From the NCBI GenBank assembly GCA_002964805.2, contig PUDQ02000032.1, positions 186,001 to 250,000 on the forward strand: DNA of 64,000 bases. The letters are read 5' to 3'. The notes below the pieces were generated by a model, which worked only from the letters and a program-made list of their open reading frames with translations, searched no databases and was not told where the DNA came from. This document shows, piece after piece, positions 54,676-64,000 of the stretch. A program made the position numbers and the translations under genes. Position 1 is the stretch's first letter; each line of letters opens with the position of its first letter. This DNA is from Trametes villosa (taxonomy: Eukaryota; Basidiomycota; Agaricomycetes; Polyporales; Polyporaceae).

Positions 54676-54690
54676 GTATAAAAGGTGAGC
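54676..54690 (+). promoter_or_regulatory. TATA box of gene F
   Basis: GTATAAAAGGTGAGC lies about 100 bp before the start codon and is identical over 15 bases to the box of gene A. Confidence 0.6.
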
Positions 54691-54788
54691 GGTGAAGCTA
54701 TAGGACGACAGTGAAAACATCCTCACCAGCTCACCAGCACCCCACTCCAATCATACACCCGGCTCCACTTCCACAACACCTATCCAAC

Positions 54789-55294
54789 ATGCAGTTCTTC
54801 ACCCTCTCCGCTGTCCTCGTCGCTTTCGCCACCATCGCTGTTGCGAGCCCTGTTGCGGTTAGTCGAACCATACACCTGTGCTGGTATAAAAACTCACATT
54901 CGCTCCACGAACGCAGCCCGTCGCTGAGGTGTCGAGCTCCATCGTCTCCGAGGCCGAGATGGCCCACTTCCTCGCCACCACCGACGCCGAGCTCACCTTC
55001 ATCGGTGATCGCCCCAACCCCCTTGCCAAGCGCTCCGCCCAAACCACCAGCGTCACCTTCTGCACAAAGCGCGTCGGCGGCATCTGTGGCGGCTCCTGCA
55101 CCGTCTACACCGGCGGCGCGACTTGCCTCGATGCCGCGGGCACGACCTGCATGTCCTCTACCGAGGACGTCGGCTTCTGCGACCAAGCGGGCTGCAACGG
55201 GAACTGCAACGCGATGTCACAGTGCGGCACGCAGATGGGCAACGGATTCTGCTTCACGCCGAACACCCAGTCTATCTTGGTCTCGTCTCTCTAG
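54789..55294 (+). CDS. Ten-cysteine small secreted protein F
   Basis: Two exons (54789-54857, 54917-55294) encode 148 residues. The signal peptide MQFFTLSAVLVAFATIAVAS is followed by PVA, the intron, and PVAEVSSSIVSEAEMAHFLA. The mature part is very close to E: TFCTKRVGGIC, GGSCTVYTGGATC, TTCMSSTEDVGFC, DQAGCNGNC, SQCGTQMGNGFCFTPN, TQSILVSSL. It has no separate microexon; PVAE is encoded at the start of exon 2 where E uses an 18-nt exon. The stop is followed after 22 nt by GTGAGT. Confidence 0.88.
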
Positions 55295-56190
55295 ATTTCA
55301 TCGACATCATTCGGTGAGTGTACTGAGCTGTCACACTGGCAAATGGATCTCTTACCGACCGGACCGTATGGTAGGACCAGGCTGCCGCGCTACGAATCAG
55401 GGGCTCAACATTGTCTAGGCTGAAAATCTTTTTGGGGGTTTCCGCAGGGGTGGTCGATTCAGGGTACACAGGCTTCTTGCTCATTTCGAGCGAATATCAT
55501 ATATGGCGACGTTGCTGTCTTCTCGAGCGTGAAGACGTGCCTACGTACTACGCTGGGAAGCGAAGCTTGTGGTTCGTCAAGCGCACGTTCGAAAGAGAGG
55601 CTAGCTTGGGGCCGATCTTAGCACGACCGACGAGCATGAATTCCCCATGCATTTGGTGTTATCCGTACCTCCTGGAGCTAAGACTTGTTAGCCCAGAATA
55701 TTACGAGTGAAGTGCGCCGCCTGCTCACCCCGAAGGCTCTTCTGGTGAACGTTCTCGTTCATTCCGATGCGCTTGAAGACTCGTCGCGATGATCACGGAG
55801 AGAATCGCCGCGAAGGATGTATACATTCATACTCGCACGTGTTCCGCGCTCCCCCTTCTCCCGCCCCTGCAGCCCATTCACGTTACGTGAGATCACGCCT
55901 TCCGTGACGGACGCGTCTTCGGAGAAGCAGGCGAATCTTCGGGGACACGCCCCCGGACGCTGTCGCTCGCCCAACGGCGGTCCGCGCGCGCTGGTCATGC
56001 GTGCGCACGCGCGGCGGCCGCGCCATCAGCGGGGCCGTAAGGGCAGGGCGTGCGCGATCACGCTGCGCGGTGTGCGCGAGGAGGCCGCCTTCCCCCTCTT
56101 CTGCGGGACGCCGCGACGCCAGCAGACGCGGTCAGGTGGTGTGTTCGATGAACTCCGCGTTCGTTTCTGGGAGAAAATAGATGGCGTTGG
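55295..56190. other. Intergenic region before the esterase gene
   Basis: No gene is supported. The part at 55960-56130 is strongly GC-rich. Confidence 0.45.
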
Positions 56191-56200
56191 AGGTATAAGG
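56191..56200 (+). promoter_or_regulatory. TATA box of the esterase gene
   Basis: AGGTATAAGG lies 74 bp before the start codon at 56274. Confidence 0.55.
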
Positions 56201-56273
56201 AGGGCTGCGAGGTGAGCTGATCATCGTCTCCGTCAGCATCGCTCTGATTCACGTCTGCGAAGGCTCTCAGAAA

Positions 56274-57466
56274 ATGGTTAAGGGTTTGCTTACCTCTGTC
56301 CTGATTGCTGGCGGCTTGTCCTCCGCGTTCGCGGCGGGCCCCTTCCCCGGCCAGATCAAGAATCTCGTCACTTTTGGCGACTCCTACACAGATGTGGTGA
56401 GTACCTAAACAATTGTGTAACGCGGCACGCTTACCCATTGACGTCGTTAGAACGGACACGCAGACGGAGGCATCGTCTGGCCCGTATACGCGGCGCAAGA
56501 CGGCCACTTCAATCTCTTCCCGTTCGCGAAGTCCGGCGCGACCTGCTCGAATAACCTCACTGACCGCCCGTTCCCTTCCGTCTTCGAGAGCCAGCTGCCG
56601 CTCTTCTTCGCGGAGAGGAAAAACGGCTCGCTCCGGCTCAACCCCGAGGACACGATCTACACGCTGTGGATCGGGACGAACGATGTGGGCGCGGGCGCGC
56701 TCCTGACGGGCTCTCAGGCCCCGGGAGTTAGCATCGTCGACACGGTGACTTGTGCGGTGAACTGGGTGAAGGTGCTGTACGCGGCAGGTGCGCGGAACTT
56801 CATATTCCAAAACGTAAGCACCGTGTGCCCTCGTCGCGTCGAGCTAGTGGATGCTGACTGTATTGCGTAGATGATTCCCCTCGAGCGCTCTCCGCTGTAC
56901 TCGGCAAATTCATACCCCAACCGGTACTGGACGGGTCCGCGCAACACGACGGAGTGGAGCGTCTTCATGGCCGAACTGACCAAGTCGGGCAATGCGATCG
57001 CGGACGGGCTGTTAAGGGCACTCACGCCCAAACTGCACGGCGCGCATCTCGGTGAGCGAGCATGCTGTGCTTCGGACAAGAAAGTCACTGACCATTATTC
57101 TGCGCTGTTGTCCAGGTCTGTTCGACTCGCATGCGCTCTTCACGGACATGCTCGACCGTCCCCAGCTGTACCTCAACGGCACCGCGCCGCTGAACGTCAC
57201 GGGCGCCGTGCACGCGTGCGTGTTCAAGGAGGGCGAGTCGACAGGTGACCCGGGCGTGTGCACCGACGCTGTCGGCACGGACCGCGACAGCTTCCTCTGG
57301 TGCGTGGACAATGGACATGCGAGAGTGCAACGTGTACGAGAGCTAACAGCCGTACGACAGGTTCGACGAGTTGCATCCTTCCGAGCAAGCCGACCGTAAG
57401 CTCGCAGAAATCATGTCGGATACAATCCACAGGAAGTCGGAGAAGTGGATTACTTGGCTCTCCTAG
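56274..57466 (+). CDS. Secreted SGNH/GDSL esterase (CE16-like)
   Basis: Five exons (56274-56396, 56451-56813, 56871-57051, 57116-57299, 57361-57466) encode 318 residues. The signal peptide is MVKGLLTSVLIAGGLSSAFA. Block I is LVTFGDSYTDV (nucleophile Ser), the block II Gly region is FAKSGATCSN, block III is LWIGTNDVGAG (oxyanion Asn) and block V is FDELHPSEQA with the catalytic Asp and His. Order and spacing match fungal extracellular esterases of the SGNH superfamily, and size and wording resemble carbohydrate esterase family 16 acetylesterases. It would deacetylate small oligosaccharides or hydrolyse short-chain esters outside the cell. The four introns are 50-65 nt. The exact substrate is not readable from sequence. 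Confidence 0.88.
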
Positions 57467-60400
57467 AGAGGCGAACACTCCTAGAGTACTCTGAAAAACA
57501 GGTGTCAGTCTGTGTTCCGTATTTCTCGCCACGAATACGATGCCTACCGCACCGGAACTGCAACCAAATGGCCGCATTCATATCGTGTATCAACCTAACA
57601 AACCGTGCACACAGAACGAAGGAGACAAGGAAAGAGCATTTATTCAAGAAAGACTCGAAGTACATACGGAGATGTATCTCCAACACGGGTCGCCATCCGA
57701 CACAAGTGAGCTCGGCACGATCTTGAGATGGAGAAGTCGTTCTCCCTCGCGAAAGGTTCAAGACCCTCCCGTGTGCACGCCGCGAGCGACGGCCGAGAGA
57801 GAGCCCCAAATATCCGCAAGGTGAAACTTTCGATAGAGAGTTCTCGTCGCCCAGCTTGCCTTTATATACTAGGCGGCTAGCGCCGTTCCCGCGCACGGAC
57901 CACGGGCGCTTCGCATCTCCCATAAAACCCTCGCGCGCGTCTTCGCTCTCTTCTTTACAGTCACCTCGGTCTCTGAAGCTGGCGTTTCGACTCTCGTGTG
58001 GGACGTTATACCTTGGGCTTCGTCTCAGGGCGCGGTTCATGGGCCGAGAAGAGCGATCTCGCGAGCCCCGGACTGGGCATACCGTCGGCTGTCTTTACTT
58101 TCACTGGTCGCGCGGTTAATCAGTCTTGGGCACATTCTCTTTGTACTTCGTCTTAGTACGTGCTTCGTATACACTTGTAATGGAATGTTTATTGCCTCCA
58201 TCCCGAGAGTTTGCCAGAGGAACAATGTCATGAGTGGACGAGGGAGACATCCGATAACCAGCCGTGGGTTTCGTCTCCACCCCTCCGGGCGTATGTGCCA
58301 CGCTGCGGGATGGACAGCAACTCGAGAGCGTGTACGGCAAGTTCGTCTTTGGTTCGCCGTGGTATACTCGCCCAAAACATGTTGTTTAGTAGCAAAATGT
58401 CCTTACTCTAACTTGTCCTAGGGCTTCACATTACGCTAGCCTCGAACGGTAGCTCTCCCGCAGGAAAGTTTCCCGGCTGTCAAAGCTCGTGTGCCTACAC
58501 CAATGGTGCGCCCCTCAAAGACCACTCTATCCATCACCGTCAGTCTGATTGCCTGAACAGCAACACTATCACGAGGTTATTCGCGACATGCGAACAGCAG
58601 CCTCTCAACAACCAAATCGAGGAGCTGTCACCCGGCACCCGGGCTCACGTTCGCCATCCCATCTGCCCCTGCGGCCCTTTCTCCTGACATCGCCCATGTC
58701 AGGCTTTCCGTCTCGTAATCCCCCGATACTCCGTCGGTCTCGGATGGTGCCTCACACTGTACAGGTGCCACCGCCCTCCCTCGAAGCATCCCCGCAATCA
58801 CCACTGTCAATTCCGCCCGTCCAAGCAGCTTCGTCTCCATCAGCACGAATCATTACCGTAATGCGAGACGTGCACGGCATCATCCCGCGGCGACACGCCC
58901 TGCGCCACCAGCGGCGCAGCGTGTGTACCGCTCGCCCGGCGCATCAGCCGTCGGATCACGTCCATCCACGTTCTCCCAGCAGCCCCAGCCACGCCGCCGC
59001 GCGCGGCCAAAATGGACATTGCATCCGCCGCGCGCAGCGGCGTGGCCGCCTTACGGAACGCGCAGCCCCCTCAGCGAGTCTGGTGCGCTCTTGCTCCCTA
59101 TGGCGGCGCGACCCTCACGCCCGCTCCAGCTTCGCGATGATGGCGCGGCCGTGCCCCGTCTTCCTGGCCGCATTGGGGTGCGCGGCGGCGATGGCGCAGG
59201 CGTCGTGGGGCGATACCTGTGATTGTACCGTACCCGCTCTGCGCCCGGTGTGGGACCGGGGCCCTGCAGGCTTCGACCGGGGTCGAAACGCGGAGGGCGG
59301 GCGAGGACCATCGGTGAGTGGCATGCCACATTTTGATTTCGAAGCCACGCGCGATGGCGACGATCCTTGCAGGCGGCTGCGTTGCATGCAGTTGCCAGTG
59401 GGGCGCGGAACATCGCTCGACGGTGTACGGCAGAGCAGAAGAACTGTTCCGCACGCTCTCACCGAATTGCTTCCATCAGAGAGGGCGTCGCCGACGCCTG
59501 TCGTGCGCGGCCACCGCCTCGCCGCCACAATGCGGCCGCTCCCTGCTCTTCATCCGTTGTCCCGAGGTCGTTCCCTCGCTCAGGGTCTCGCCATACGGTC
59601 AACGAATGCTGGATGCAGTAGGTTGCCTTGGGTCGCATCAGACGGTTCCTTTCGCCACATGCAAGCTATTGAACGTTTTTGATGCCGGTGCAGGTACCCT
59701 TCTGGGTATTCCCTAGGCAGCCCGAGGTCGCCGTGTGCTGTACCTGATGAGAGGCGGGCGCACCGATTTTTTGCACGGGGCGTGGCCGTAAATTCACATG
59801 TGGAAGGCCAAGCAAGCGGCTAGCTCTTGCAGGCAACATCCTTATCATGTACGTCGATATTGTATCCTCGTGGCGTACGACGAACCACTCATTGATCACG
59901 TAGGCGTCACCGTATCTCTGAGACGCTGAAGCGGGTCTTCCCTCTAAGAAAATTGCACGAAATTCTCGTTCATTTGCAGGCTGCGGTCTGACCAAGACGG
60001 AAGCAGAAACGGTTCTCGCGGTGCTCTTGGGGAAGACAGGGCCTCTCGCGAACTCGATGTCCATCTGCGCGATATTTGCGCGCCGTCCGTCATTCATTTT
60101 GCATGTCCCATCTGTTTGTTTTGCGCAGACTTCTGATGGCTTGCCAGATACAGGCGGCCCTCGTACGGAAGCACCCCGTTCCAGCCGTCAAACCACATTT
60201 TGACGTGCACTACGTAACCCTATCGCGCGACCTCGCGACCGCCGTGCCTCCTACCGACTGCCCGCCCGAAGGGCTCTCCGGAGCTCAAACATGCACGTCG
60301 GAGGGAGCGTGCGCGCGGGCGCCCGCTCCCACGCCCCGGCGTGCAGATCACTTCGCACGGCTCTGATGGCTCTGATGCCGCCCCGCGTCCGAGATCTGAT

Positions 60401-63400
60401 GGCGTGCGGGGGCGACTCGGGATCGCGCCCGCGCACTGGCACGCACGCGCAACCGACCCTGGCACGGCGTCGCCCACGGTGTTCGGTATCTGGCACGACG
60501 GGCGACAGCGGCTCCAACGGCGAGTATGTAGGTGGTGTTCACGGGAGGGGATGGTGCGGGCGACGGGTGCACGCATGCCTTACCCGGGTCGACTCCTCCA
60601 TGCTTAACGGATATCAGCCTCGAATGCGCCTCCATCAGTCAAGGGCGCGTTCGACGCCTGGGCTCGTGAAGTCAATCATGGGCCGCGACGTCCTCGGGTC
60701 GCGCCACGCTAAGGTTCCGTCGTTTCTGATCCATTCATCCGTGTGTCGAGTGAGAACAAGGGCTATTTGCAGCGCCCGGCGACGGACGCGATTCGGCGGC
60801 GGCGAGCACCCTCGGGCGCGGCCGTGCAGCGGCCGGGTATGCCTGCCAGGCTTCGCCCGACGCGTTCACACCGCGGGCACCATCAACGCGCCCCCGAATG
60901 CCCCCATTCGCCCACCCCACGCGCTTCTCCCACTGGTCTGCGTCGAGCCTGCGATCAGTGCAGAACCAGGCCGTGTGCGGGTCGCCACGGCGACGCGGCC
61001 TTCTCAGTTATTATCGTGTCCAGAGTTAACGTTCGAAACTTGTACCCTCGGGCGACGCCGTCTGGTTGTCAACTTGCCGCCCGCGCGCGATGTCGTCTTG
61101 CTCCAAGCCTTGATTGCAGGTGATGCTGACTGCTGCGGTGCGATCTCCAGCGTTGTACGTTGTTTGAGGACTCGAACTTGTCGGTGCGATCACTGGACGA
61201 GGCCTCGTCCGCAGCGGCCGCGCCACCGCGGCGGGGCGATCGAGGTTCATTTAGACATGCCGCATTCGGGAGGTGTGTGTCCCACCGCGGAGTGATGCAT
61301 TGATCGCGCCAAGTCGCCGCGTGACTGAGCTGGAATCATCGTTAGGTCCAAGTTCGACGTGCGGGCCTGGCCGGTGCGCGGGCGGGAGCAGTTGCGCGCA
61401 CCTGCGGGGGCGAGCGGGAAGCCGGAACACCGAGCTCGGGGTTCGCCGTCGTGTCGGCGTGGGTGCGCGGGGGATGCGCGCGGGCTGCTTGGGGCGCATC
61501 AGCGGAACACGTACGACAGCCCTCCGAGAATGGTCTGCGTTGTGCTGCACTCGTGCGCGCGCACTGATCGATGTGAATGGTGGCCCGGGCGCTGCACGCG
61601 GGCGCTGGGCCGCGGCACGAGCACATGCCTCCGTGCGTGCTCCTGATTACGTCCCAGCCCAGGAACCTCGACGCGGGCGTTCCCGCGGGAGCAGGCCGCT
61701 TGCCTCCTTTGCGCAATCCCAGAGCCTATCGGACCTCCGTGGAGACCTGCTTAATGAAAGAACACATCGATGCGGCGAAGCCCCAGAGCGCCTCCGACCT
61801 CCGCTCGCCTGTACATGTGTGATATTCGAGCCATCGCAGGCAGGACAGTGCCGCACTAGGACGCGCGAGGGGAGCATGCGGCAGACGTCCGGAGGGTGCT
61901 GCAGCGCGGCGCGCCATCTGACCATACACAGCCCATCGACCCTGAGTGCGCGCGGGGCTTCCTCGCCTTCGCTGATGGCTCCTCGCACGGCGCCGGCACT
62001 TTTTGCCTGCTTTGGGCGGGAAGGCGCCGCCCGAGACGCGCCGTGGACGCAGACGACGTCGCCTGAGATATTGACCCGTCCGGAGACCCTGAGCCTGAGT
62101 AGAAGAGAAGGCGCCGCCGTGCCGGGTCTGCGGGCGCGTAAACCTAGCTCTGCCCATGCCTCCGCCAGTCCGCCGATGCCCCAGCATGAGACGGAGAGAC
62201 TGAGGGGCTTGTGGATGTGTTGCAATTAATGCGGATGCGGGACACCAGTGACCGTCCCTCACCGTCGGCCAAGGACAGGAGACTCGAATCCAGTGCCGGT
62301 CGCACTCCATGGGCGGGGAAATGTGAAATGCAGACAAGGGTATTTTAGACCAGGTGATATCTGTGTCTAGTATAGAATCTCAGCACGGACGTTGACTCAG
62401 GTAGACCGCAATAAGTCGCTTTGCTCCAGAACGCATTGACGCGGACGGTATCAAGCGGGAAGCGGGGCGTTGAAACCTACATCGGGAGATGATATCAGCT
62501 GAGGGCCCACTTTGACTCCGTTAACGGCATGGACAAACCTACGTTATTCACGGCAGGCCGTTGAACAGGTGTCGGTCTCGTGAGACGAGATGTGAACGCA
62601 GGATACATGAGACAGCATGTCGTGAGCGGCGCACCTCCAGAACCATCCCATATCCACCTTCAAGCGCTGTCCGCTGCGCCATGACCGTATTTTGAAGGAG
62701 AACGCGACACGCCGGTGACACGAGAGGCGCGTTTCCTGTTCTGGAGCGGAGCCCTGGGTCAGCAGCATCATGCGTGCCAGAGTGCACACGGATGCACGGC
62801 ACCGAGAACGGATCTCTCTTGAGGCTAGCGGACATACACGTCGCGAGCGCGCGCCCAGAGAGCCGCCACACGCTGACGTCCCGCTAGAAGCCTCCGAGCC
62901 CACGACGGACGCCAGCTCGCCGGCCTGAGCGCGTGGACGCGTGGCTGAACGGACGCCAGGCAGTCGTGATAGGCATGAGTACGCTGATGGCCCTGCGAGG
63001 CAATAATGCACTCACTGCCCGAGATTCGACGGATCTGTTCGGAGGGTACGTCAGGCATGCGCGCGGGCTGTCGCCGCAAATACCTGCCAGGCCAATGGCG
63101 GGGCGCGGGCGCGACGGGGCTTGTTGCAGCTGTTGCCCGCTCGGGAGGATCTGCGGTCGTCCGCTCGGGAGGCGCGCTGCTGAAGACGTACAATGGCGTA
63201 CCGCATGCCGCACGTCCTGCCACCCCGCGGCCGCGAAGCTCGCGTCGACATGCATGGGGCCCTCCGTCGCGGAAGCCTAGAAGCCGCCGATAGAACGCGG
63301 CGAGCGATGTTCAGGGGCGGGCATTCACTTGCGCCCGTGTCATTGAGTCCAGTGCGTCACGGCGGGCGGTGCCTAGGTCCTGGAGAGGGTCGAGGAGAGG

Positions 63401-64000
63401 TCGGAAACGAGACAAGCCTCGGACGTGGACGCCACTGGCACGCAGCGGGTCGCCACCGGTGTACGCCATTGGCGGGAGCGGCCATCAACAGAATGGGCAC
63501 CGGCCGGACCAAGAAGCACGAAGGACCGCCGCGCGCCGGCGCCCATAAGCAGCGGCGTCCGCACGGGCGCAGGCACGCCCCCGCTGCGCACAAATTCACT
63601 GCGTGTCCTTCTGGGCTCGCGACGCCCCACAGGAGACCCTGACCGTGCGTCCATGCCTGGAAGAGCAAGACAGCGTGAGCGTGCGGCATATGGAGAGCGG
63701 GGGGCTGGAGTCGCAGGAAAGAAAAAGGATCAAAATGCCGGAACGCCCGCAGCGAGCTTACGACCCCTCCTGCGGCGAAAAAAGTTTGCTGTTAGCACGG
63801 ACCGTTCGAGCAGCCCAGGCAGAACGGTGCGCAGGACGCGTTCCGGGCCCCGCCGTTGGGCGGGCTCCGCGCCGCTCTGCCGCCACTGCATGCAGCGCCG
63901 GAGACCGCGGCGCGCGGCCGCGGTGTCCTCCGGCGCCGTTGTGGCGTCCGCTTACCGCAAAGCAGCCACGCCGCCGTGCGGCGCGTTCCTCACCGCCGCA
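57467..64000. other. Gene-poor GC-rich region
   Basis: Over 6.5 kb I find no domain, tRNA, LTR or credible splice-supported gene. From about 58.5 kb GC is very high and long open frames appear on both strands at once (for example 58549-59682, 60291-61295 and 61273-62229, all plus, each with long antisense partners), as expected from few stop codons. A minus-strand TATA-like word (GTATATAAAGG, near 57863-57873) has no supported gene behind it. Degenerate transposon or a long non-coding region cannot be excluded. Confidence 0.5.

Noticed and set aside
45383..55294. Reading the ten-cysteine family as hydrophobins or cerato-platanins
   Set aside because: Hydrophobins have eight cysteines in a different pattern with CC pairs; cerato-platanins have four. 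Neither matches.
58549..59682. A 377-codon plus-strand frame
   Set aside because: It lies in very GC-rich DNA with long frames on other strands; rich in Arg/Pro/Ser/Ala, no domain, no gene-like codon bias.
60291..62229. Two long plus-strand frames (334 and 318 codons)
   Set aside because: Same reason: GC-driven scarcity of stop codons, overlapping antisense frames, Arg/Pro/Ala-rich composition.
1..64000. CRISPR arrays, bacterial operons or riboswitches
   Set aside because: Intron-rich eukaryotic genes throughout; no regularly spaced short repeats of CRISPR form were seen.

Overview
The window is nuclear DNA of a wood-decay-type basidiomycete, most likely an agaricomycete and possibly Polyporales. 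The evidence is dense short introns (about 50-70 nt) in nearly every gene, high GC with C/G-ending codons, three kinds of intron-containing nuclear tRNA genes, and families typical of mushrooms: a DUF6534-type seven-helix membrane protein, an agaricomycete BTB protein and C6 zinc-cluster regulators with an MHR domain. Species cannot be named from the sequence alone.

Layout. 0-9.3 kb: 3' part of a DUF6534-like membrane protein gene, an Egh16/Gas1-like secreted protein gene and a 16-exon Zn2Cys6 regulator. 9.8-19.5 kb: RTC1/WDR24 (SEA/GATOR2 subunit), a YPT35-like PX protein and, on the minus strand, a second Zn2Cys6 regulator. 20-24 kb: a head-to-head pair of tRNA-Leu(AAG) genes, a wax-ester/diacylglycerol acyltransferase-like gene and tRNA-Gln(CTG). 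25-30 kb: a KAP123/importin-4-type karyopherin with an unusually long third intron. 30.8-40.2 kb: two glutathione S-transferase paralogues of identical gene structure on either side of a 3-ketoacyl-CoA thiolase, a BTB protein, a disordered 573-residue protein, tRNA-Pro(CGG) and a third tRNA-Leu(AAG). 40.7-42.5 kb: a complete, apparently young non-autonomous LTR element of 1,757 bp (identical 121-bp LTRs, 5-bp target duplication, half-tRNA primer site, polypurine tract). 43-44.7 kb: a secreted GH32 invertase/inulinase. 45.4-55.3 kb: six paralogues of a small secreted ten-cysteine protein, on both strands. 56.3-57.5 kb: a secreted SGNH/GDSL esterase. 57.5-64 kb: GC-rich DNA with no gene I can support.

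How the parts relate. The left 40 kb is mostly housekeeping: amino-acid/TORC1 signalling, nuclear import, beta-oxidation, glutathione conjugation, neutral-lipid synthesis. The right third is accessory and secretory: a sucrose or fructan hydrolase, an esterase and the expanded ten-cysteine family, next to a recently moved retroelement and older dispersed repeats. The six-gene ten-cysteine cluster is the best candidate for an undescribed system. Its members share an invariant cysteine frame, a conserved LATTDA(E/K)L block, a first intron after the signal peptide and, in five of six, a splice donor just after the stop codon. I know of no established function for it.
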